Of a stretch of 64,000 nucleotides of DNA, positions 25,450-33,400 are shown piece by piece. Numbering within the stretch: position 1 is the first letter of the stretch; each line of letters starts with the position of its first letter. The notes beneath the pieces were generated by a model that was not told where the DNA came from, made no database searches, and worked only from the letters and a program-made list of their open reading frames with translations. This stretch comes from Edaphobacter bradus (GTDB lineage Bacteria > Acidobacteriota > Terriglobia > Terriglobales > Acidobacteriaceae). Location of the stretch: the NCBI RefSeq assembly GCF_025685645.1, contig NZ_JAGSYF010000002.1:868907-932906 (forward strand), given 5' to 3'. Made by a program: the position numbers and the translations under genes.

Positions 25450-26717
25450 TGCGTCACCTCGCTCGTGCTATCTGTCTGCGCCTGCAATGGGCTCAGCCCG
25501 CGCATCTCGCGGACCTCATTCACGGTGAGAACGCCTGCTTCGAGCAGCGCCTTCTGGATCTGCACCTCTTCCATCTCGTCGCGGCTTTCGAGGTCGTTGA
25601 AGCAGAACTCGAACTCGCGCCAGCCGAGCTTCTTGGCGAAGAGATCGCGCGTGATGTGTTCGGCGACGAGCTTCGCTACGGGAACGATCGCGCTCTGGAA
25701 GGCCTCGTCGGCCATCTCGCTCGCAGTCGAGCGGTTCACGTCGTGCTGCAGGCCGAGCAGCATCGGCGGCAGCTCGAAAGCGTTGGCGATGAGGCGGATC
25801 AGCATCTCCTGCCACGCGAGGCGCAGGTCGGCGTCGGTTCCGCCGGCGAAGCGCAGCACCTCGGGCTTCTGCTCGCAGCTCAGCAGCGGCACGCGGCCGG
25901 TGCCTTCGATCTCGTCCTGCCACCAGCGGATGAGGCGGTCGTGCTGCTCGGGCGTCGCCTCGTTGAGCCACAGCGCGTACTGCACGACGGAGTTTGACGC
26001 GAGCCGTCCGGCATAGCGGTTCGCGCTCAGGAACTGGTTGACGGTCTCGAACGCGACCTCAAGCCTGCCGAGTCCGAACGGAGTGTGCGTGCGCGGATTG
26101 AGCCGCAGGTACATCAGCTCGTCGTCGAGCAGTGGAACCAGGGCGTCCTTATTGAGACCGAGTTGGCCAAGCCCGGTGGCCTGCGCGTAACGAGGCTTCG
26201 CAGGGTCGCCGTTCCACTTGCTGTCGATCTGGATGGTCGCGCCGTCAACGGCCCACAGGTGAAATGGCCGCAGCGCATCGCCGGTCGCCTCCATCTCGAC
26301 CGCGCCGAAGCCGCCGACGAGCAGGTCTTCGATCACCTGCTCCCACAGCACGCGGAAGCTGTCGGACGCATTCGGCTCCTCGAGGCAGCGGCGCAGCACG
26401 TTGATCTTTTCTGCGGCGTCCGGAATGCTCGCGGCGGAGTAGCCACGGCGCACGCGAACCTGCCAGTCCATGCTCGCAATCTTGTCCTTCACGACGTTGA
26501 TCGCACGCCGCACCACCGGCGTCTCGGCGAACTTGCGCAGGTTCGCCGGAGTCGGCTTGGGCAGCGCATTCTGACCCAGTCGCCCCGCTGGATTGTAGGG
26601 CGTCAGGATCGCAGGAAGCATCGCTGTCTTCCTGACGCCTTCGGTTGCACCCCCGGCGGAGGCCTCGACTCCCGCCAGCCGCCGCCACATCTCCTTCATC
26701 GTGGTTCGCACTCCCAT
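25446..26717 (-). CDS. Phage portal protein
   Basis: 423 residues from the ATG at 26717, chosen because GAGAGAGGTGA precedes it; the frame remains open to 26750. Typical portal features: RRAINVVKDKIASMDWQV near residue 60, YLRLNPRTHTPFGLGRLEVA, a loop with SVVQYALWLNEA, and IRLIANAFELPPMLLGLQHDV with the dodecamer-clip helix. The portal forms the DNA entry ring of the capsid. It is unusual that it lies far downstream of the capsid genes and is separated from terminase by two cargo genes and a terminator-like hairpin. Confidence 0.88.
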   Translation of the reverse strand: MGVRTTMKEMWRRLAGVEASAGGATEGVRKTAMLPAILTPYNPAGRLGQNALPKPTPANLRKFAETPVVRRAINVVKDKIASMDWQVRVRRGYSAASIPDAAEKINVLRRCLEEPNASDSFRVLWEQVIEDLLVGGFGAVEMEATGDALRPFHLWAVDGATIQIDSKWNGDPAKPRYAQATGLGQLGLNKDALVPLLDDELMYLRLNPRTHTPFGLGRLEVAFETVNQFLSANRYAGRLASNSVVQYALWLNEATPEQHDRLIRWWQDEIEGTGRVPLLSCEQKPEVLRFAGGTDADLRLAWQEMLIRLIANAFELPPMLLGLQHDVNRSTASEMADEAFQSAIVPVAKLVAEHITRDLFAKKLGWREFEFCFNDLESRDEMEEVQIQKALLEAGVLTVNEVREMRGLSPLQAQTDSTSEVTQ

Positions 26718-26756
26718 GTCTTTCACCTCTCTCTGATTTATTTCGCGCAATAAAAA

Positions 26757-26776
26757 GCGCAGCCCGTAGGCTGCGC
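26757..26776 (-). terminator. Hairpin with T-run upstream of the portal gene
   Basis: Stem GCGCAGCC / GGCTGCGC with a four-base loop. On the minus strand it is followed by TTTTTATTG. It lies about 40 bp upstream of the portal start and would end transcription from the DUF3037 gene. Confidence 0.7.
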
Positions 26777-26786
26777 CTTGACCTCA

Positions 26787-26839
26787 GCGGCTAAAGCCGC
26801 ATTCAAGACAGCACATTGCGGCACGGCTGAAGCCGTGCC
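26787..26839. repeat. Two dispersed-type hairpins at the cargo-cassette edge
   Basis: GCGGCTAAAGCCGC (26787-26800) and GGCACGGCTGAAGCCGTGCC (26820-26839). Both are short palindromes of a kind scattered between genes in Acidobacteriota. They occupy the gap between the portal and DUF3037 genes. Confidence 0.6.
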
Positions 26840-26885
26840 CTTAACAAGACACCGTTACGAACGGAAAGCTAATCCAGCTTGCCCC

Positions 26886-27746
26886 TCAGACTCTCAGCTC
26901 CACCCTGGCCGTCTCTGCAACTCTGGCGAGATCGCTCACGGTCACCACGCGAATCTCCTGCTGCTCCATAGCCTCGACGCCGAAGCGGTATCGCTCCATC
27001 GCCTCGTCCTCTGCGCTGGAGACGCTGCGCAGCGGCTCGACGACCGCCGTCAGCTCAAGCCGCGCGTCTTCGACTCGCTGCACTCCCTCGCGAAGTTGTG
27101 GAGCCGAGAAGGCCAGACCCTTTGCGGATTCGACGTCGCCCTCGAGCGAGACCGCCTGGAACATCCGGATAATTCCACCCGCGGTTGCTCTTTGAAGTTC
27201 AGCCCTGTACCCGCAGTCGATCTTCATCGGATCTCCTGGCCGCGTGTAGAGCGACGCCGCGATACGCTTGCGCATCAGCCCCCACACTCCGGCACGCTCG
27301 AACTCATTGCGCATTGCAGCGGTGATTGCAGCGCGGCCCGTGCGCCGCCGCTCCGCCTTCACCTTCAGGGGCTCGACGTACATCTTCATCAGTTGCTCAA
27401 GCTCGGCTGGGATGCTCTCGGCCAGCGCGGCGCGGGCCTCGGTGATCTGGAGCGAGTTCGAGAGCGTGTCTTCGAGTACCTGCATCACCGGCTTTCCATC
27501 GGTCGCGCTGTGCCTCAACCGCTCGGCAATTTCGCCCTCGAGAGCCTCGAGCAGCCCGATGTCCGCGTCGGCGTCCATGCAGCGCACGCGGCTCCAGTCG
27601 CGGGTGAAACGCACCACCGCGCTCTCGTCGCGGCCGGACGAAGGACCGGCCTCGCGCAGCAGCACACCGATGTTGGTGAACTCGCCCTTCACCACATCCG
27701 GAACATAGCGGATGAGGAAGAACTCGCATTGGATACGCTCTGGCAA
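26886..27746 (-). CDS. DUF3037 protein, partner of the HipA-like kinase
   Basis: 286 residues. The N-terminal 45 residues carry the DUF3037 signature (CEFFLIRYVPDVVKGEFTNIGVLL), followed by a mostly helical body. DUF3037 genes are often found beside HipA-like kinase genes, as here; the biochemical role is not established. The start is a TTG at 27746 with an exact GGAGG five bases upstream. The gene lies downstream of the kinase in the same direction and upstream of a terminator. Both genes interrupt the usual terminase-portal order, so they look like cargo. No catalytic residues are recognised. Confidence 0.8.
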   Translation of the reverse strand: MPERIQCEFFLIRYVPDVVKGEFTNIGVLLREAGPSSGRDESAVVRFTRDWSRVRCMDADADIGLLEALEGEIAERLRHSATDGKPVMQVLEDTLSNSLQITEARAALAESIPAELEQLMKMYVEPLKVKAERRRTGRAAITAAMRNEFERAGVWGLMRKRIAASLYTRPGDPMKIDCGYRAELQRATAGGIIRMFQAVSLEGDVESAKGLAFSAPQLREGVQRVEDARLELTAVVEPLRSVSSAEDEAMERYRFGVEAMEQQEIRVVTVSDLARVAETARVELRV

Positions 27747-27763
27747 TCAACCTCCGAAAGGCA

Positions 27764-27847
27764 ACGAACAACCAACAGCCGACAACCACTTCAAACACGT
27801 AGCAATTCAAACACCATTCAGCCAGCAACTAACAACCAGCAACGAAC
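27764..27847. repeat. CAAC-rich repeat between cargo genes, type C
   Basis: A run of CAACCAACAGCCGACAACC and CAGCAACTAACAACCAGCAACG words. The same vocabulary occurs at 28757-28832 and 40818-40890 and in part at 43494-43510. It separates the kinase and DUF3037 genes. Confidence 0.55.
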
Positions 27848-27857
27848 TACTTGTCCT

Positions 27858-28724
27858 CTACATTACAAACTTTCCGACTTCGCCCACATCGGCGAACTGC
27901 CGTGGCACGATCACCCTCGCTCCGGTGTCCCACATCGGGAACGGACGCCGGTTCGAGTCCCGAAACGCACCAACCAGCTCCCGCACGCGTGAGCGCCGCA
28001 TCAGCATCTGTTCCATCAGCCGTTCGATCAGCGAAGTGTCGCCGCCGTACCACTCTGGCGGAACGTTCTCGGCGATCTGCCAAAGCGTCTCGGGCGGCAT
28101 CGACTCTATGCGACTCAGCCACGGCTCAAAGCTCTCCCACCCCTTCACGCCGGCGTAGACGCGGTTGCGCTGGTAGACGCCACGCAGCGGCGCGTCAGGA
28201 AAGGTCCACTCGCCTGCGTTGAAGCAGAAGCCCTGGTCGATGAACGTCGCTCGGTACTTGCGCTCGCGCGGCCTGCGCTCGAAGACAGCCTGGCGGCCGT
28301 TGCAGTTGCCCGTCCACTTGTCGATGCACAGCATCCCCGCGAACTCGCGCAGGTTGCGCACCTCGTCGAGCTGCTGCTCGGGCAGATAATCGACGACCTG
28401 GCCGGGCATCAGCCCGCCGACAAACTGCGAGCCAAACTGCAGTCCCGCGGTGTAACGCTGCGTCACGCCGCGTCCCTGCTCTACGATCATGCCCGGTGTG
28501 TTGGCGATGAGCCACTCGCTCACCTCGATGACATCGCAGGCCGGAACCGTCAGCCCGGCGGCGGCGGCCAGCCGTGTTGCGATGAACTCGTTGGCCAGCA
28601 CGCGCAGGTGCTGAGGGTTGTTCTGAAACTTCACCACCCAAAGCCTGCCGTCGGCCCCCAGCATCAGCTGGCTCTGCGCGCCACCCCGCATCCGACGAAT
28701 CGCCTGCACTGCCAGTACCGCCAA
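27858..28724 (-). CDS. HipA-like kinase (HipA_2 type) carried in the phage cluster
   Basis: 288 residues. The nucleotide-binding part has GRLWVVKFQNNPQHLRVLAN with the ATP lysine and NEFIATRLAAAAGLTVP. The catalytic loop is DKWTGNCNGRQ (Asp and Asn) and the metal-binding motif is FIDQGFCF. This matches the small stand-alone HipA-like kinases rather than full HipA of hipBA (about 440 residues); there is no HipB-type repressor beside it. The start is a TTG at 28724 preceded by GGAGGG. Possible roles are a toxin kinase, phage defence or superinfection control, or host modification; none is shown by the sequence. Flanked on both sides by type C repeats. Confidence 0.8.
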   Translation of the reverse strand: MAVLAVQAIRRMRGGAQSQLMLGADGRLWVVKFQNNPQHLRVLANEFIATRLAAAAGLTVPACDVIEVSEWLIANTPGMIVEQGRGVTQRYTAGLQFGSQFVGGLMPGQVVDYLPEQQLDEVRNLREFAGMLCIDKWTGNCNGRQAVFERRPRERKYRATFIDQGFCFNAGEWTFPDAPLRGVYQRNRVYAGVKGWESFEPWLSRIESMPPETLWQIAENVPPEWYGGDTSLIERLMEQMLMRRSRVRELVGAFRDSNRRPFPMWDTGARVIVPRQFADVGEVGKFVM

Positions 28725-28756
28725 GAGCCCTCCACAGCCAACAGAATACAGAGGAA

Positions 28757-28832
28757 AGTTGCAGGTTGTTAGTTGCAGGTTGCTAGTCGTTGCTTTTCGC
28801 CACTAACAACTAACAACTGGCAACTAACAACG
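28757..28832. repeat. Type C palindromic repeat upstream of the HipA-like gene
   Basis: Two tandem GTTGCAGGTTG copies (28759 and 28773) face CACTAACAACTAACAACTGG on the other side, making a long imperfect hairpin between the terminase and kinase genes. Confidence 0.65.
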
Positions 28833-28842
28833 GTACCTGCCA

Positions 28843-30339
28843 CTAGCGCTTGCGGCACAGCGTCTCTGCTCGGACAGCCTGGGCTATGGCCATTGCCATC
28901 AGGCAGTCGTCGTGCGCTCCGTTCGCGGCTCCCATGCGGCCTCCGGGCATCGTGATGAACGTCCGGCACTCGGTGAGCAGCCGGCGACTGCAGAAGATCT
29001 CCGGCGACTCGACCAGCAGCGCGCCCATGAGGCTCACCATGCCGGGCTTGTTCGCTGCCGTCGTCAGCCAGCCGGTGACTCCGTTTGACTCGTAGACGTT
29101 CGCATAGTGCTCCGAGCTGCTGAGATACGCCAGCACGCCCGAGCCGTGGTTGTTGCGCTCCACGGCGATCACCGCGTCTTTGTATTCGCGCGCGAGATCT
29201 GCCGCGACGCGCGACAGCTCCAGGAGGCTGAGCCGTTCCTGCAGCTCCGCGCACTGCAGCCCGCTCTCCCGATCGATCACCTGGATCGCTGCGTAGTCGC
29301 CGTCGGAGCCGCCACCTGCCGTATCCACGGCCACGATGTACTCCCTGCCGGGCAGAGGAGGAAACCATGTCAGCAGCGCTCCGTTGCGGCGGGGCTCGCC
29401 CGTTGGCTCCGGAGCCGTGGCCAGCCGCCGCTCCACGGCAGCAACCTCGAAGCAGCATTCGCCAGACGCCTTGAAACAGCTCTCCGCGTCTTCGGCGAAC
29501 TCCTGCGCGCGCAGCCTGCGAAAGTTCGCCTCAAGCCCGCGCCGGAAGCCGATCTGCTGCGCGGTCAGGCCGTGGGCCTCCATCAGGGCGCTCTCCGCTG
29601 CCGTAAAATTTGTGACCGCATCGGATACATATGCACTTTCCTTCCACCAGGGGAAGAAGTGGCGCACCGTTCCGTTCGTGGCCGCCCTTCCCCATTCTTC
29701 ATAAAAGCACCCGCACGCGCCGTTCGGAGTCGACTCCATCACCAGCTCGCCGTGCGGAGCGAGCGCCGCACGCAGCCCGGCCAGCGTCTCCTGCGCGTCG
29801 CCCGGCCACCGGCTGAGCTCGCTGCAGTGGAGGTACTGAATCGTCAGGCCGCGACCCGCACCCTCGTCGCCTGCGCTCAGGATGCGGAACTCGCTGTCGA
29901 GTCCGGGGAAGCACATCTGCCCGACGTTGGCGCGGCTCCGGCGCAGCGGCCCCTTGCGCATCTCCTCGGGCAGGCACTCCCAGAAGCGCTGCACCATGCG
30001 GAAGATTCCCTCGGCAGCCTCGCGAGTCTGCGCCACCTGCACGCTCAGGACGCCGGGTGTGGTGATCGTCTTCAGAAAGAACCTTGCGGCCACCCACGTC
30101 GTGATTCCCATCTGCCGGGCCTTCAGCACGATGTTGTGCTGCCCCCGCTCCTGTTCGAAGGCCCGCTGCGCGGCGTTGGCCTTGAGGGGCCGCAGCCCGC
30201 CTTCGCGGTCGCGCACGCGTAGATACTCCTCGGCGAGCTCGATGATCCTCTCCGGCTCGGCCTCGATCTGTTTTCCCAACTCCACCAGTCGCGCGACATC
30301 CCACCCAGTCTCTGTGTCCTGCATCGTCTCCATCTCCAT
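28843..30339 (-). CDS. Phage terminase large subunit
   Basis: 498 residues from the ATG at 30339, which has AAAGGA eight bases upstream; an ATG at 30366 is the alternative. The ATPase half has LKARQMGITTWVAARFF (Walker A variant) and YLHCSELSRW (Walker B region). The nuclease half has the three acidic positions of the RNase H fold: VAVDTAGGGSDGDYAAIQV, AVIAVERNNHGSGVLAY and GAHDDCLMAMAIA. It packages DNA by ATP-driven translocation and cutting. No separate small-subunit gene was recognised; the sigma-like or zinc-ribbon gene far upstream could fill that place, but this is a guess. Confidence 0.92.
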   Translation of the reverse strand: MEMETMQDTETGWDVARLVELGKQIEAEPERIIELAEEYLRVRDREGGLRPLKANAAQRAFEQERGQHNIVLKARQMGITTWVAARFFLKTITTPGVLSVQVAQTREAAEGIFRMVQRFWECLPEEMRKGPLRRSRANVGQMCFPGLDSEFRILSAGDEGAGRGLTIQYLHCSELSRWPGDAQETLAGLRAALAPHGELVMESTPNGACGCFYEEWGRAATNGTVRHFFPWWKESAYVSDAVTNFTAAESALMEAHGLTAQQIGFRRGLEANFRRLRAQEFAEDAESCFKASGECCFEVAAVERRLATAPEPTGEPRRNGALLTWFPPLPGREYIVAVDTAGGGSDGDYAAIQVIDRESGLQCAELQERLSLLELSRVAADLAREYKDAVIAVERNNHGSGVLAYLSSSEHYANVYESNGVTGWLTTAANKPGMVSLMGALLVESPEIFCSRRLLTECRTFITMPGGRMGAANGAHDDCLMAMAIAQAVRAETLCRKR

Positions 30340-30404
30340 CGTTTGCTGTCCTTTGAGGCTCGACATACCTCAGTGCATTTCCTGATGACGATCCCAGCAC
30401 AAAC

Positions 30405-30440
30405 GGAAAGAGGCGAGCCTTATTCCAGCCCGCCTCTTCC
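30405..30440 (-). terminator. Hairpin after the tail-fibre gene
   Basis: Stem GGAAAGAGGCG / CGCCTCTTCC (one bulged A) located between the tail-fibre stop and the terminase start. On the minus strand it is followed by TTTGTGC. Likely an intrinsic terminator. Confidence 0.6.
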
Positions 30441-30445
30441 GTGCT

Positions 30446-33400
30446 CTACTGTGTTCGCTCCCAGTGGCAGCCGCCTGTGCTCAACGCGCCGGGTACCGGC
30501 ACGAAGATCGCCCTCGACCCGATGGCCAGCGTGCTGCTGCCGGTCAGCGTCTCGGAGTTGATTGCCGCAACCGTGCCCGCAGCCGTGCCCAGGTTCACGA
30601 TCTGCCGCGGCAGCGAGTAGCCGATGCAGTCCGGCAGGCTCACGCTCTGTGCTGACGTTCCCGTCAGATCGAGGAAGCGGTCGCCTGCGAGCTCCTGGTA
30701 GGACGAGGCCGCCGTCGCGTGCCGGCTGGTCTCGGTTGAGCCGATAAGCTCGTTGACGGCATCGCTCATCACACTAGTCACGAAGACCTCGCCCGCGTCC
30801 GTCGGATGCAGCTGCGAGCTGAAGTAGGTGGCGTTGTTCGAAGCGCCATCGGCTCCGAGCTGAGGCACCGTTGCCAGGTCGGCGACGTTGTCTGCCCCCC
30901 AAAGCGTGAGCGCCTCGCTCCGGACGATGGTGTTGAGCGCGTTCTTCATGGTGTCGCCGTTGCCGGTGGAGTGAGAGCTGATCTCCGTCGCAACGATGAC
31001 TCGCGCGCCGGCTGCCTTTGCCTTCTGCACCATCCCTTTGAGCGAGTTTGCGACCTGGCGCGCCGTCATCGTCGTGGAGAAGTCGTTCACGCCGCCCCAG
31101 AACACGTCAATCGTCGGGCCTGACCGTCCGTTGATCCTCGGCGCGTACATCAGATCGAACATCGCGAGATGGTCGAAGACCGTCGTTCCGGAAAAGCCGA
31201 GGTCCAGCGTCGTGTAGGTCGGGTCGGCGAGCGACAGGTTCGAGATCCACGGCGCAGAGACTCCGAGTCCCGCCGTGCGCGAGTCGATGCCGCCGATCAC
31301 CAGCGGGGCATCGTGGATGATCGGCCGGTATGCGGGCGCGGCGCCCTTGCTCTGGACGTAGCTCACGGCGTTCTGCGCCGCGGTCTGCACCTCGGTCGAG
31401 GACAGCGATGTGCTCCACGCCCACACTGCCGCAATTTTGCCGGTGAACCAGCTACCTGTGTACTGGCTCGATCCGCCGATCTGGTAGTTGCCCGACGAAG
31501 GATGCGTGAAGGCCCCGCTGCTCTGCGCGGCGTAACCATTCACCTCGGCGCCATCGTAGTACCAGTGGTCCTTCTGGCCGCCCTGGCCGTTGACGAGGGT
31601 CACGATGTGCCAGCCTGCCGGAAGCGGCTCGCTCGCCTCGGTCGAGTCTGTGTTGAACGCCATGAACCGGTGCGAGACGGGCCCGAAGAAGCTGCTGGCG
31701 ATCAGGCAGGTATGCGCTGTGTCGTTTCCGCAGAGCAGCGACGGGTTCTGCCCGAAGGACGTCGAGTCATCGGTGGGAATCTGCGAGGCTGAGCCGCTGT
31801 TGCCAAACGGCGGCGAGTAGATCGCAAACTGCCAGGTGTTCGTCTGGTTGAGAGCGACGGGCAGCTGAATGTACTGGCCCGGCGTGAAGCTGAGGTCAGC
31901 GGAACCCTCCCACGTCGCACCAGAGATCGTTCCGTTGTTGTTGTTTCCGCTGGTGTCGTCGGCAACAGTGCCTGTGCCTTCGTTGAGCAGGTACTCACCC
32001 AGCAGGTGCGCCCGCTCGGGCATCGCCTGCAGCATTGCCGGCATGGCTAACTGCGAGCCGGATCCCGGCGGGACGGCCCATGTGCCATCCTCGCGAAGAT
32101 ACCGTGCCGTGCCGGCGGTGGCGCCGGGGTCAGGAACAACTCCCTGCGCGTGCCCGCTGCCAGAGGCCTGGAAGACGGGAAGCTGCGCCGCGCCTACCGC
32201 GCCATTCAGCGTCGTCGCGTTCACCGTGGTTGCGTTGATGACTCCGGCGGTGAAGCCCTGCGGCGCGAAGGTGTAGCCGGTCCCGCGCAGGGACATCGTC
32301 AGCGTGCTGGTCAACGGCTGAAATCCGATGACATCGGTGGCCACGCTCGAGTCCAGCTCGAAGAGGTTGTAGCCGGAGTTCCACTTGCCGCAGCCGTGCG
32401 AGTTGCAGTGAATGGTGAAGACGCTCTGCTCGCCCGCCTGCGCGACCATGGTGCGCTTCCAGATGCCGCTGGCCTCATAAGCCATGTCGGGAGGGCCATG
32501 GGTCCCTCCGTTGCCGAAGTAGCTGCTTGCCGGCGTGGCGTTGGTGATCGTCCACCCTTGCAGTCCCGGGCCGTTGTTACCCTCGTACTGCAGGCCAGCC
32601 CGCTGGAACGACAGCGGCCGTGGGATCGTCTGCCCGATGAACTCCAGATCGGGAGCGACCTTCTGCTGGTAGTAGTGCGGCTCCTCGACGGAATCGTTTG
32701 CGGCCCAGGCTACAGTGTTCGGCGCGAGGGTCATCGATCCATCCACGCGCTTGTTCGCCGGGTTCATCACGCTGAGGACCTCGGCCATCGGATAGAGCGC
32801 ATACCCGCCGGTCAGCAGCGAGAGGGTTCCGCCGGTGCTGGTGCTGTTAGGCCCGCTTTGCGCGTAGGTAAGGGTGTTGGACCCCGTCGTCGTCACCACG
32901 AAGCTTCCGTTGTAGCTTGCGTCCGCAACGCCGGAGACCGTCAGGTTCAGCCCGCTGACGTCCAATGGCAGAAAGCCTGCCGCCGTGACGGTCACGGTGT
33001 TGCCGCTGCGTCCGAGAGAGGCAATGGGCAGCGAGAGGTTCTGGAAGGCAGAGGTGGTGTTCGATTTTCCGATTACCGCTGTTGCGCCGCCCGCGTAGTA
33101 CAGGCCTGTCGCCGAGTAGGAGCCGATGACGGGAAAGACCTGCCGGATTCCGTTGGCCGTATCCACCGTCTGCTCGAGGCCATAACCGCACAGGCCGCCG
33201 ATGGCCACCGTTGCCTGCGTGGCGTGCGCCTTGTTGAGGACCAGCTGCAGATGAGTTCCATCCACAACGGTGTAGCTGGCGGTCTCAAAGCCTTCGACTC
33301 CGTTCGCGGCCACAGTTGGGTCGGCGATGCAGGCCACACCGCTGCCGGCAGGGGCCGCCGCAGTGTTCGTAGCGAAGCCGGAGGGCACGCCCGTGGTGGC

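Noticed and set aside
29107..30222. 371-codon plus-strand open frame over terminase
   Set aside because: Antisense to all terminase motifs; no ribosome site.
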